Assembly (NCBI GenBank): GCA_965218555.1
Contig: OZ244625.1
Coordinates: forward strand, 3,534,001-3,598,000
Direction of reading: 5' to 3'
Length of the DNA: 64,000 nt
Source of the DNA: JAPPLB01 sp965218555
GTDB lineage: Bacteria; Acidobacteriota; Terriglobia; Bryobacterales; UBA6623
Shown in pieces: positions 24,875 to 33,318 of this stretch. The position numbers were made by a program, and so were the translations under genes. The first letter of the stretch is position 1; each line of letters opens with the position of its first letter. The notes under the pieces were generated by a model. The model did not search any database and was not told the DNA's origin. It was given only the letters and a program-made list of their open reading frames with translations.

Positions 24875-25804
24875 TTAGTTGGTGAGAGACGACCGCCTCG
24901 TGGGAGAAGGCTTCTTGCTGAAGCCCCGCAACTCTTCCAATTGAGCCTCGGCGTTGGGCGCGACGGTGCTGTTCGGGAACCGCTCGACGAGGCTTTGCAG
25001 CTCGGAACCGGCTTCATCCAGACGGTTGAGTTTCATCAGCGACATCGCCTTCTTGTACTGGGCGTCCGGCGTGATGGTGGCTACTTGATATCGCTCAAGA
25101 ACCAGATCAAAGTTGCGGGTGGCTTCCAGGTAATCCTGTTCGGAGTAAGCAATCGCTCCGAGGTAGTACTGGGCTTCAACCGCCCGGAGCGTCCGGCCGT
25201 AGTCCCTCAGGTAATCGTTGAATTGGACTTTCGACAGCTCGTAGTTGCCGCGGTGAAAGTCGCCAAGCGCCGCGGCGAACAATGTGCTGGCTGAAGACAG
25301 ATCACCGGAGGCGGAAGACGTCTCATCGCCTTCGAAGGACGGAGGAGGCAGTGTCGTGAGATGACTCTTGATGTCCTCGACTGCCTGCTGCACACGAGAT
25401 AAGCGGGTGTTGATGGCCTCGACCGCGGCCCGCAAGCTACGGAAGTCGTTCGACATGTTCTCGACGCGGGTACTCATCAATGACACCGGTCGCTCCAGTG
25501 ATTCGCTCTGTTTGCCCAATTGCCGCTCAAGCACAGCCATGGCCTGATTCATGCGGTTAGCGACTTCGAGGTTCTGCTTCGTCAGTTCTTCGAGGACGGC
25601 CATCCTCTCACCATATTGGCTCTTGAGCTGGCGCACCTCGACGAGCAGCATCGACATTTCGCGCTGCAGAGTGATGATCTCTTTCGATGCGGCAGACGCA
25701 GCACTGGTCCCGAGGAGAGCCGCGAGAGCCCAAAAAGCGGCTGACTGAACGAGTCGCTGTGGACCTGACAAAGTGGATCTCCTTTGACCCTTCACTTCGC
25801 TCAC
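24875..25804 (-). CDS. CpoB/YbgF-like envelope protein (coiled coil plus TPR)
   Basis: 309 aa from a GTG start. Signal peptide (about residues 20-40, AAFWALAALLGTSAASAA), then a long coiled coil (about 42-155: LLVEVRQLKSQYGERMAVLE and neighbouring heptads), a serine-rich linker, and a C-terminal TPR domain (about 175-295: AAALGDFHRGNYELSKVQF, AQYYLGAIAYSEQDYLEA, AQYKKAMSLMKLNRLDEA). That order is the CpoB/YbgF layout of the Tol-Pal system, which couples outer-membrane constriction to peptidoglycan synthesis. tolB and pal are not in the window. It diverges from rho. Confidence 0.8.
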   Translation of the reverse strand: MSEVKGQRRSTLSGPQRLVQSAAFWALAALLGTSAASAASKEIITLQREMSMLLVEVRQLKSQYGERMAVLEELTKQNLEVANRMNQAMAVLERQLGKQSESLERPVSLMSTRVENMSNDFRSLRAAVEAINTRLSRVQQAVEDIKSHLTTLPPPSFEGDETSSASGDLSSASTLFAAALGDFHRGNYELSKVQFNDYLRDYGRTLRAVEAQYYLGAIAYSEQDYLEATRNFDLVLERYQVATITPDAQYKKAMSLMKLNRLDEAGSELQSLVERFPNSTVAPNAEAQLEELRGFSKKPSPTRRSSLTN

Positions 25805-26307
25805 GCCATTGGAATAGGACGTTGCTCGGCCGGCATGGGTTCCACACCGACTTGCACTGTCTCAGTTTACCTCATCAGACAAATAAACGGGGGTTCTCCG
25901 CCTCTAATCCGCCCGTAAGAGGGGCGTGGAGTGGAACGATCGGAATGCGCGCGACAGCAAGCACGGTCGGGAGCAGTCAGCTGGTTTCCCCTGCAGAGTG
26001 CGTATCAAGGAAAGAGTTGGTGCGAGTCCATGCCGTTGTGTCCGATTCGGCTTCCCCGCGTTGTCGGACCCACGTGATCGAACCTCTCCCCGAGACCGTT
26101 CGATCTGACTTCCCAGGCCTGTACCCCTGCTTGCGTCCCCTTATGGATGGATGCGGCCTGTTGGAACGAGTGTGTGACTGTTGCCGTCCGATTGCACAAA
26201 CAGGCATGTTGCGTTATCCTGAACGGCAGTGGGCTCCGTTCCGGGGTCTCCTTCTGGGGTTTTCTTCCCCTCCATCCTCTTCCGCGCGGTTCCGGCGGTT
26301 TTCGTCC
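25805..26307 (+). promoter_or_regulatory. 503-base divergent spacer and rho leader
   Basis: It separates cpoB (leftward) from rho (rightward) and holds both promoters. TATTCC lies 6 bases before the cpoB GTG on the minus strand. The frame of rho is open through most of the spacer, but that part does not resemble Rho and is cysteine- and arginine-rich, so it is treated as untranslated. Long leaders on rho often serve autoregulation; no specific element is recognised here. Confidence 0.45.
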
Positions 26308-27555
26308 ATGACGATTGCTGAACTTAAAGAGAAGAACATCACCGAACTCACCCAGATAGCCCGCGAGTTGGAGCTGCCCGGTGTCAGCGGCTTGCGCAAG
26401 CAGGAGTTGATCTTTGCGATTCTTCAAGCACAAGCCGAGCAGGAAGGATTGATCTTCGCTGAGGGCGTTTTGGAGACTTTGCCCGAGGGTTTCGGCTTTC
26501 TCCGATCGCCCGACTACAACTACCTGCCGGGACCGGACGACATCTACGTCTCTCCAACGCAGGTCCGCCGCTTCGATCTGCGCACGGGAGATACGATCTC
26601 CGGCCAAGTGCGCTCGCCAAAAGACGGTGAGAATTATTTTGCTCTTGTCCGTGTCGACGCAATCAGCTTTGAACCACCGGAAAAAGCGCGACAAAAGATT
26701 CTTTTCGATAATTTGACGCCGTACTATCCGACACAGCACCTGCGCCTGGAGACGGAAAAGAAGAAGCTCAGCGGCCGGGTAATGGACTTGGTTACGCCGA
26801 TCGGGAAGGGCCAGCGCGGCCTGATCGTGGCACCGCCCCGAACCGGCAAGACGATGCTGCTGCAGGCGATCGCCAACTCGATCACCACGAACCATCCCGA
26901 GGTCGTTTTGATCGTTCTGCTGATTGACGAGCGGCCCGAAGAAGTGACCGACATGCAGCGGTCGGTCAAGGGCGAGGTCGTCAGCTCAACATTTGATGAG
27001 CCGTATATTCGCCACGTACAGGTCGCCGAAATGGTGATCGAGAAAGCGAAGAGGCTTGTCGAGCACAAGCGCGACGTGGTGATTTTGCTCGACTCGATTA
27101 CGCGGCTAGCGCGCGCTTACAATAGCATCGTACCGCCGTCTGGCAAAGTGCTCTCGGGCGGCGTCGATTCGAACGCGTTGCAGAGGCCAAAGCGATTCTT
27201 TGGGGCAGCTCGCAACATCGAAGAGGGCGGTTCGCTCACGATCATCGCGACGGCGTTGGTTGACACCGGCAGCCGCATGGACGAGGTGATCTTCGAAGAA
27301 TTCAAGGGTACCGGCAATATGGAGTTGCACCTCGATCGCAAGCTCGTCGACAAACGCGTCTTCCCAGCCATCGACATAAATCGCAGCGGCACGCGGAAGG
27401 AAGAACTGCTGCTTCCTCGGGATGACTTGGCGCGGGTCTGGGTGCTGCGAAAGGTGCTCAGTCCGTTGTCGGTGACGGAGGGAATGGAGCTGCTGCTCGA
27501 CCGCATGGGCAAGACCCGGACAAACGCGGAGTTTCTGGGCGCGATGAATACCTGA
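26308..27555 (+). CDS. rho: transcription termination factor Rho
   Basis: 415 aa from ATG 26308. N-terminal helical domain (MTIAELKEKNITELTQIARE), the cold-shock-like RNA-binding domain (EGFGFLRSPDYNYLPGPDDI, YVSPTQVRRFDLRTGD), then the RecA-type ATPase: Walker A GLIVAPPRTGKTMLLQ, VLLIDERPEEVTDMQRSVKG, Walker B VVILLDSITRLARAYN, the R loop PPSGKVLSGGVDSNALQRPK, and ELHLDRKLVDKRVFPAIDIN. Complete and of normal length. Rho is a hexameric RNA helicase that ends transcription of untranslated RNA. No good ribosome site precedes the ATG. Confidence 0.95.
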   Translation: MTIAELKEKNITELTQIARELELPGVSGLRKQELIFAILQAQAEQEGLIFAEGVLETLPEGFGFLRSPDYNYLPGPDDIYVSPTQVRRFDLRTGDTISGQVRSPKDGENYFALVRVDAISFEPPEKARQKILFDNLTPYYPTQHLRLETEKKKLSGRVMDLVTPIGKGQRGLIVAPPRTGKTMLLQAIANSITTNHPEVVLIVLLIDERPEEVTDMQRSVKGEVVSSTFDEPYIRHVQVAEMVIEKAKRLVEHKRDVVILLDSITRLARAYNSIVPPSGKVLSGGVDSNALQRPKRFFGAARNIEEGGSLTIIATALVDTGSRMDEVIFEEFKGTGNMELHLDRKLVDKRVFPAIDINRSGTRKEELLLPRDDLARVWVLRKVLSPLSVTEGMELLLDRMGKTRTNAEFLGAMNT

Positions 27556-27710
27556 CAGCCTGTGGTGAAAGTACCGTGGCAGGAGTGGCCGGTTTCTGCG
27601 GTCTCTCGTCTCAAAGTGCTCAGCGTCGCGTTCCTCGAGCGCCCAGGTGTCACTCCATCGGTCCCAGGATGCGTACCACCGCCAGCGTGGCTTTCACCAC
27701 GGGCTTGCTA
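27555..27710. repeat. MITE-like inverted repeat just after rho
   Basis: ACAGCCTGTGGTGAAAGT (27555-27572) and, inverted, CTTTCACCACGGGCTTGCT (27691-27709) bracket about 120 bases without a gene. The ends resemble those of the IS5/IS1182-like element of this window (CAGCCCGTGGCAGAAGTA). The left arm begins on the last base of the rho stop codon. Confidence 0.5.
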
Positions 27711-27888
27711 ACTTCTTAAGAGCGAAGTCGGAGGGCCGGACGCTTCAGCCCTCGGGCAGCTGAGTGACTAATTCCTCCGGGCAGCTTCCAGTGGTTTGGA
27801 AGCCCTCGAACGAAGACCACTGGGTGCTCTCAGCCGAGGATTGACCACTGGGGACCAACTTGTTAGGCTTCCCGACTTGAGTAACCTT
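27711..27888. other. gene-free spacer
   Basis: No gene seen. It contains short repeats of CCACTGG (near 27790, 27825 and 27845) that could fold, but no T run and no clear promoter. Confidence 0.3.
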
Positions 27889-27918
27889 GGTTAGGCATGA
27901 AAGGGTTAGGCATGAAAG
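27889..27918 (+). repeat. perfect 15-base tandem duplication spanning a start codon
   Basis: GGTTAGGCATGAAAG occurs twice in a row (27889-27903 and 27904-27918). Each unit carries an ATG, and since 15 is a multiple of three both are in frame with the following gene. Confidence 0.9.
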
Positions 27919-28286
27919 CACTGGAATGGACGCTCCGCATCGCTCTCTTCGGGGAGTTTCTCGGCCACGGCATCTTCGCTTATCGGGCCGTTCCCCATTT
28001 TCAGGAGCTCATGGCCGGATCGCTCGGAATCTCGACCGAGTCGGCGGCAAATATTCTCCCGATCATCGGCATCATCGACTTCGGGGCCGCAATCCTCGCG
28101 CTTGTCTATCCAATGCGAGCGGTGCTGATCTATGCAGCGCTCTGGGGATTGCTCACCGGCCTGTCGCGGCCCGCCTCGGGGAAAGAGATCTGGGATTTCG
28201 TCGAGCGCTGGCCGAATTGGGGTGTGCCGCTTGGGCTGTTGCTGGTGCGTGGCTGGCCGAGGGAAGTCCGCGATTGGTTTCGCTAG
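27897..28286 (+). CDS. DoxX-like small membrane protein
   Basis: 129 aa from ATG 27897, or 124 aa from ATG 27912; the duplicated 15-base unit gives both starts. Three to four hydrophobic segments: TLRIALFGEFLGHGIFAY, ILPIIGIIDFGAAILALVY, AVLIYAALWGLLTGLSRPAS, and a short one near VPLGLLLVRGW. The pattern recalls DoxX/DoxD-like integral membrane proteins, a family of mixed and mostly unknown function. Stands alone; the next gene is convergent. Confidence 0.65.
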   Translation: MKGLGMKALEWTLRIALFGEFLGHGIFAYRAVPHFQELMAGSLGISTESAANILPIIGIIDFGAAILALVYPMRAVLIYAALWGLLTGLSRPASGKEIWDFVERWPNWGVPLGLLLVRGWPREVRDWFR

Positions 28287-28311
28287 AAAGGTGGTTCCGT
28301 AGGTTGCTTGT

Positions 28312-29211
28312 CTAGGAAGCGAAGTGATAGATCCCGGCGGCCGTCTTGCCGAGAATCCACTTCTTATCCTCGGCTGTAAAGAAGGGAATGATGTCTTTCA
28401 TGACGAGTAGCTCGTAGAAGTTGGCGTAGAGCATCCGCTGAGGTCCGAAGCGGTCGTAAACCCTCCGCAAGTACGGCCACATGTCGCGGAAAGGGACCTC
28501 CTCTTTCGAAGGGTTGTGCAACGACGTCCGGATGTAGACGTTCGGGAACTTTTCGAGGTCAAGAATCTGGTCGATGCCTTCTTCGTCCGGCCGAGTGATA
28601 TCGATCATGGCGAAGTGGTCGATGACGATCTTCACGCCGGGGAAGCGCTCGGCCATGTCCGCGACCTGAGCAATCTGATGTGGCGCCAGGAAGATGTTGA
28701 ACATTGCGCCGAGTTCCTCGGCTTTCTTCCATAACGGATAAACCACCGGATCGTTCATCCAGACAACGTCCCGGTCGTAGATTGGACTGAGCCGAAGCCC
28801 CGAAAAGCCCTGCTCCTTGACGAGGCGTTCGAGCCTCACGGGGTTCTCTGGATCGTCGGGGGAGTGCAGGCGGTAGCCGACAAGCAGGCCAATCGCGGCG
28901 AATCGGTCGGGGTGCTGTTTGAGCATGTATGCCGGGTAGGCATTGTCCGTCCCGTAGTAGCACACGTGACTGATGACGACCTTGTCGATGTTGTAGAGCC
29001 GCATTTGGGAGAGGATGTGCTCCATCGAATATTCACGGTCGGGTCGATTGTTCGGACAGTTCGAGAGCCGGGAGTTGATCGGAAAGCGCTCGTCATGCAG
29101 CACCCAGGCGTGCTCGGCTGCGTTGATGATCGGGTCGTCCTCTTTCACAGCGGCGTCCGAAGCCGCGAGCGCGCCAGCCGCGCTGAGTGCAAGGTATTCA
29201 CGTCGGGTCAT
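28312..29211 (-). CDS. amidohydrolase-2 family metal-dependent hydrolase, Tat-type leader
   Basis: 299 aa. Leader TRREYLALSAAGALAASDAA resembles a Tat signal. The barrel shows HAWVLHDERFPIN at the first strand, IDKVVISHVCYYGTDNAY, IGLLVGYRLHSPDDPENP, GFSGLRLSPIYDRD, MFNIFLAPHQIAQVADMAER, IVIDHFAMIDITR and a late RMLYANFYELL. Members of this family (TIM-barrel amidohydrolases) hydrolyse or decarboxylate ring or lactone substrates. The usual first-strand D-x-H-x-H is altered (HAWVLH), so metal binding may be incomplete. Substrate unknown. Confidence 0.78.
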   Translation of the reverse strand: MTRREYLALSAAGALAASDAAVKEDDPIINAAEHAWVLHDERFPINSRLSNCPNNRPDREYSMEHILSQMRLYNIDKVVISHVCYYGTDNAYPAYMLKQHPDRFAAIGLLVGYRLHSPDDPENPVRLERLVKEQGFSGLRLSPIYDRDVVWMNDPVVYPLWKKAEELGAMFNIFLAPHQIAQVADMAERFPGVKIVIDHFAMIDITRPDEEGIDQILDLEKFPNVYIRTSLHNPSKEEVPFRDMWPYLRRVYDRFGPQRMLYANFYELLVMKDIIPFFTAEDKKWILGKTAAGIYHFAS

Positions 29212-29255
29212 AGCAAGATCTCAAGTAGAGTCTAAGCGTTCGCAGGCCCCAGCGG

Positions 29256-29723
29256 CTACAAAGAACCCGAGCCGAAAGCACTGCCGAAGAGTTTACACAG
29301 CTTCTCTGAGCGGAACGCAAAGATCTTCTCCACATCCCTGGCGACAAAAAGACGGTTGACCAGCGCGCCGCCAGCAACGGCGTAAATCACTCGGTCTTCG
29401 GCCAGAGTGCCTCCACGTTCTTCGTGAAAGCGGTGCTCATGGTCCCAAAGCCGATAAGGACCGCGAAGCTGCTTGTCAACGAAACGGCGCGGTGGTTCCC
29501 AGACCGCGATTTCACTCCGCCACCGGATCGGCATTCCTCGGGCTCGCAGTCGGTAATCGATCGTGACTCCAACGGCCAAGTCGATCGGGCGAGGCGTGAG
29601 AACCTCAAACCGGAGCCAGGGAGGCGTTAGGATTTCGAGATTATGAGCATCCGAAAAAAAAGCAAAGACTTCTTCGAGAGGTCTTGGCAGCCAGACCGAG
29701 CTATTGTGTTCGAAGGTCGTCAT
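29256..29723 (-). CDS. SRPBCC-fold ligand-binding protein
   Basis: 155 aa. Begins MTTFEHNSSVWLPRPLEEVF with FAFFSDAHNLEILTPPWLRF, the usual start of the SRPBCC (START/Bet v 1-like) cell-division-inhibitor-like subgroup, then IDYRLRARGMPIRWRSEI, PRRFVDKQLRGPYRLWDHEH and RVIYAVAGGALVNRLFV. The fold binds hydrophobic ligands; function unknown. Its ATG overlaps the stop codon of the upstream DUF72 gene by 4 bases, so the two were an operon. Confidence 0.82.
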   Translation of the reverse strand: MTTFEHNSSVWLPRPLEEVFAFFSDAHNLEILTPPWLRFEVLTPRPIDLAVGVTIDYRLRARGMPIRWRSEIAVWEPPRRFVDKQLRGPYRLWDHEHRFHEERGGTLAEDRVIYAVAGGALVNRLFVARDVEKIFAFRSEKLCKLFGSAFGSGSL

Positions 29724-30019
29724 TCGCCGCTTAGCTTCTCTTCGGCGGAAAGGGCTCCGGCGGGAGTGTCCTCATGCTTGTAGAAGAGGAACACGTTTTT
29801 GCCGTCGCCCATAATTTCTTTGACTCTGGCGAAGATCTTCCGGCGGTCTTCCGGGGTATAGTCGGCTTTCCTCAGGCGGAAGGGGTAGTTGATTTCAACG
29901 CCGTCGAGGCGGGTGGCGTAGTGCTCCAAGTACTTCTCAGCGGCGAGTTGTCGAGGATAGAATTCGGGCTTCCACTTCGGGTAAGAGTATCCGGAAGGGC
30001 CGTCGAACAGTTCGGCCAT
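29720..30019 (-). pseudogene. DUF72 protein with a large internal deletion
   Basis: 99 aa. Residues 1-47 read as the start of DUF72 (FDGPSGYSYPKWKPEFYP, YATRLDGVEINY) and residues 48-99 as its end (PFRLRKADYTPEDRRKIFAR, NVFLFYKHEDTPAG). Family members are about 240-250 aa, so roughly 140-150 central residues are gone and the join is in frame. The product could still be made but is unlikely to fold as the usual barrel. Start ATG at 30019. The stop overlaps the SRPBCC start. Confidence 0.7.
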
Positions 30020-30154
30020 AGTCGATCGAGTCAGACTTGCCAACGAGTATACCCGGTGCTGGGACTTCAGCCAGGATGCCGGGAAATCGGAGGAGCGAAC
30101 CATGACAGAAACTGGTGTCGAAGAGTTCGATCGTGACTACCCGGAAGGGCCGCG

Positions 30155-30776
30155 GTGCGCGGGTTTCTCCATCCCGTGGATGGCGGCTCGGCCCTCGTGC
30201 TGACTCACGGCGCGGGCGGCAACGTGGATTCCCGCTTGCTCGTTGCCTTGGCGGAAGCTCTCGCCAAGACCGGCGTATCCGTCCTGCGGTGCAATATGCC
30301 GTTCCGTCAGAAACGGCCGAAGGGGCCTCCGAATCCCGGGAGCGCCGCCGAGGACCGCGAGGGCCTGAGACGGGCGACCGAGCACTTTCGGGAACGCGCG
30401 GCGAGGGTGTATTTCGGCGGACAGTCGTACGGCGGCCGCCAAGCAACCCTGCTGACATCCGAGGATGAGAGAGTCGCGGATGGTTTGTTGCTGATCTCCT
30501 ATCCACTGCATCCACCGGGCAAGCCGGAGAGGTTACGGGCAGATCATTTTGGCGCGCTGAGAACGCCGTCGCTCTTCGTCCACAGGTCGATGGATCCTTT
30601 TGGGACGCTGGAGGAAATGCGCTTGGCGCTGAAGAGGATCTCCGGCCACAATAAGGCTCCTCGAAATCGAGAACGGAGGACATGGCCTGGTCCGGGGCAA
30701 GGCAGAGGCTCCCTATCAGGAAGTGGCCTCTCAAACCGTCAAAGTGTTCATCAAATTTTTCCAGCTCGCGAAATGA
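30155..30776 (+). pseudogene. alpha/beta hydrolase (KANL3/TEX30-like) with a C-terminal frameshift
   Basis: From GTG 30155 (GGAAGGG ribosome site 5 bases upstream): GFLHPVDGGSALVLTHGAGG, SVLRCNMPFRQKRPKGPPNP, nucleophile elbow VYFGGQSYGGRQATLL, LLLISYPLHPPGKP and SLFVHRSMDPFGTLEEM. After LKRI (about 30640) the true C-terminus continues one frame over: RLLEIENGGHGLVRGKAEAP and VKVFIKFFQLAK to TGA 30774-30776. One extra base near 30641 explains the shift. The catalytic histidine (GGHGL) is lost from the main frame. An ATG at 30102 may be the original start. A recent pseudogene or a sequence error. Confidence 0.7.
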
Positions 30777-30904
30777 TTTTTTTTGGTTTCCTGTTTGCCT
30801 GGAACGCCGTGACGGGGTCTTCGGTAATCTTTTTCCCCGTGTCTGTCTGTTTCCGTTGAGGCAACACTTCTTGAGGATGTCTCGGTCAATCGGCGAGAAG
30901 CTTT

Positions 30905-30955
30905 GGTTCGTTGCGCTGACTTCGACGCGCCTGGACACACGCCATGCACACCATC
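30905..30955 (+). repeat. partial copy of a dispersed intergenic repeat
   Basis: TTCGTTGCGCTGACTTCGAC, then ACACGCCATGCAC, resembles parts of the repeats at 36393-36545 and 55140-55310. Short and diverged. Confidence 0.4.
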
Positions 30956-30960
30956 TCCGC

Positions 30961-30966
30961 TAGAAT
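30961..30966 (+). promoter_or_regulatory. -10-like TAGAAT before the M28 peptidase gene
   Basis: TAGAAT ends 8 bases before the ATG at 30975 and no ribosome site lies between, so a leaderless transcript is possible. No -35 is evident. Confidence 0.35.
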
Positions 30967-30974
30967 GCTTTGCC

Positions 30975-33140
30975 ATGAAGAGATGGATCATCTTTCTCGC
31001 CGTGCTCGCGGCGGTACCTGTTTCGGCGCAAACCGATCGCGGAGCCATCCGCGGTTTCACATCCGACAGCGCCAAGGCGCAGCGCGAGCTGGAAGCGAAG
31101 ATGACCCCCATCCCCCGGGCGGCCAATGTGCGAGAGTACATCCGGGTGATGTCGGAGGAGCCGCACCACACCGGCAGCAAGGCGAGCGAAGATGTGGCGC
31201 AGTACGTCCTCGACAAGTTCAAGTCATGGGGCCTGTACGCGGAGTTCCACAAGTTTGAAGGGCTGATGCCGACACCCCTCGAACGGCATCTCGAGCTGCT
31301 GGCTCCGGTAAGCTACGTCGCCAAACTCAAGGAACCGGCGCTCCCCGAAGATAAGGATTCCTCCGACGAAGGCCAACTGCCCTCTTACAACGCCTACTCG
31401 CCCGACGGCGACGTCACCGGACAGATCGTTTATGTCAACTACGGCATGCCCAGCGACTACGAAGTGCTTGACGATTTGGGCATCGACGTCAAGGGCAAGA
31501 TTGTTCTGGCCCGATACCTCGGAGGCTGGCGCGGCATCAAGCCGAAGGTGGCCGCCGAGCACGGCGCAATCGGCTGCATCATCTATTCCGATCCTCGCGA
31601 CGACGGCTATTTCCACGGCGACGCCTATCCCGACGGAGCATATCGCTCGGAATGGAGCGTCCAACGCGGCAGCACGATGGACATGCCGATCCACCCCGGC
31701 GACCCCCTCACGCCTGGCTGGGGCGCCGAGCCCGGCGGTAAGCGGCTCGAGATTTCCGAGTCGAAGACACTGCCGAAGATCCCCGTGCTGCCGATTTCCT
31801 ACGGCGACGCGCTGCCGATTCTGCGCAACTTGGGTGGTCCCGTCGCTCCGGAGAACTGGCGCGGGGCGTTGCCGCTGACCTACCACCTCGGGCCGGGGCC
31901 GGCGAAGGTGCGCCTCAAAGTGAGCTTCGATTGGAACATCCCCACCGGCTACAACGTGATCGCCAAGATTCCCGGCAGCGACTACCCGGACGAGTGGATG
32001 ATCTACGGCAACCATCATGACGGCTGGGTCAACGGCGCCATGGATCCTGTCAGCGGAAACGCGGCACTGATGGAAACCGCGCGAACGCTCGCCGAGATGG
32101 TAAAGCAGGGCTGGCAACCGAAGCGAACGATCATCTTCGCCAGTTGGGATGCTGAGGAGTGGGGGCTGATCGGCTCAACCGAGTGGGGCGAGAAGTACGC
32201 GGATGAAGTCCGCCGGAAGACGGTCGCCTACTTCAACACCGACAGCAATCGCGCCGGTGTTCTGAGTTTCGCTGGATCGCACACGCTTGAGCGATTCCTC
32301 AACCAAGTCGCGCACTCGATCACCGACCCGAACTCGGGCCAAAGCGCTTGGACGGTAATGAAGGAGAAAGCCGTCAAACAGGCCGGCGGCGACGATGCGA
32401 AGAAAAAAGAACTCGACTCGCGCCGCGATTTGCGCATCGGGGCGCTGGGCTCCGGGTCAGACTACACGGTCTTCCTCGATCACCTGACCGTCGCGTCGGT
32501 GAACACGGCATTCCGCGCACCGGTTTTCGGCGTCTACCACTCCATCTACGATTCGTTCGACTGGTACCGGCGCTTTGGCGACCCCCAATTCGCCTACGGA
32601 CGCGCACTGGCGCAGGTGCATGCCGTGGCCTTGACGCGCATGGCCAACGCCGAGGTGCTGCCCTTCGAGTTCACCAATCTCGCAGACACCATCGGTGTGT
32701 ATCTCGATGAATTGGACGCGCTGCTCACCAACAAGCGCAAGAAGGACGCCTCGATTTCGCTCGACCTAAAGCCTTTGCGGGGCGGCCTCGACGCGATCAG
32801 CAAGGCCGCCCAGGCCTACGAAAAAACTTTCGCGCAGACACTCGCCGGCGCCGGCCCGACCGGCGATTTGTCCAGAGCGAACGCCACACTACGTCAGGTC
32901 GAACAGGCCATGCGCCTGGAGGACGGCCTTCCGGGACAGCGCGAATGGTTCAAGCACGCCCTGTACGCGCCGGGCTTCTATACCGGATACGGGGTAAAGA
33001 CCATTCCCGGCGTGCGCGAGGCGATCGAGCAAGACGACTGGGCAACGGCAAAGGAGCAGGTCGGAGTCGTGAGAGGCGTCTTCGACAAGGTGGCGGCCCG
33101 AGTTCGAGAGGCCGAGTCAGCCCTACGCCGAGCGAGATAG
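30975..33140 (+). CDS. M28-family glutamate carboxypeptidase II-like metallopeptidase, secreted
   Basis: 721 aa from ATG 30975, where the signal peptide starts (KRWIIFLAVLAAVPVSAQ). Order of parts: short N-domain, PA domain (about 130-270: GQIVYVNYGMPSDYEVLDDL, GKIVLARYLGGWRGIKPKVA, IGCIIYSDPRDDGYF), the zinc-peptidase domain (IYGNHHDGWVNGAMDPVSGN, FASWDAEEWGLIGSTEWG, YFNTDSNRAG, GSGSDYTVFLDHLTV, GVYHSIYDSFDW) and a C-terminal helical dimerisation domain. The five zinc ligands (His, Asp, Glu, Asp, His) are visible. Related enzymes release C-terminal residues from peptides outside the cell. Full length. Confidence 0.92.
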   Translation: MKRWIIFLAVLAAVPVSAQTDRGAIRGFTSDSAKAQRELEAKMTPIPRAANVREYIRVMSEEPHHTGSKASEDVAQYVLDKFKSWGLYAEFHKFEGLMPTPLERHLELLAPVSYVAKLKEPALPEDKDSSDEGQLPSYNAYSPDGDVTGQIVYVNYGMPSDYEVLDDLGIDVKGKIVLARYLGGWRGIKPKVAAEHGAIGCIIYSDPRDDGYFHGDAYPDGAYRSEWSVQRGSTMDMPIHPGDPLTPGWGAEPGGKRLEISESKTLPKIPVLPISYGDALPILRNLGGPVAPENWRGALPLTYHLGPGPAKVRLKVSFDWNIPTGYNVIAKIPGSDYPDEWMIYGNHHDGWVNGAMDPVSGNAALMETARTLAEMVKQGWQPKRTIIFASWDAEEWGLIGSTEWGEKYADEVRRKTVAYFNTDSNRAGVLSFAGSHTLERFLNQVAHSITDPNSGQSAWTVMKEKAVKQAGGDDAKKKELDSRRDLRIGALGSGSDYTVFLDHLTVASVNTAFRAPVFGVYHSIYDSFDWYRRFGDPQFAYGRALAQVHAVALTRMANAEVLPFEFTNLADTIGVYLDELDALLTNKRKKDASISLDLKPLRGGLDAISKAAQAYEKTFAQTLAGAGPTGDLSRANATLRQVEQAMRLEDGLPGQREWFKHALYAPGFYTGYGVKTIPGVREAIEQDDWATAKEQVGVVRGVFDKVAARVREAESALRRAR

Positions 33141-33147
33141 GTCGGCG

Positions 33148-33297
33148 ATGGTGACCGCCACGTACTGCGATCGCCATGTGCAACGCCTGTTTCGTGTAGT
33201 CGAACGCTTATCCCGGGCTCTTGCGGAACCGGAGATCGAAGAAGGCTTGCCACAACTTTTGCGAAAGCTCCTGCTACAGGTTCGGGAAGCCAGCTAG
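33148..33297 (+). CDS. possible 49-aa small protein
   Basis: ATG 33148 begins 7 bases after the peptidase stop and the frame runs 49 codons to TAG. The product is amphipathic and helix-like (RLFRVVERLSRALAEPEIEE, then LPQLLRKLLLQVREAS). A weak AGG lies upstream. It may be a real small gene co-translated with the peptidase, or chance. Confidence 0.3.
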   Translation: MVTATYCDRHVQRLFRVVERLSRALAEPEIEEGLPQLLRKLLLQVREAS

Positions 33298-33318
33298 CCA
33301 CGCTCGGAGACCAATAAC

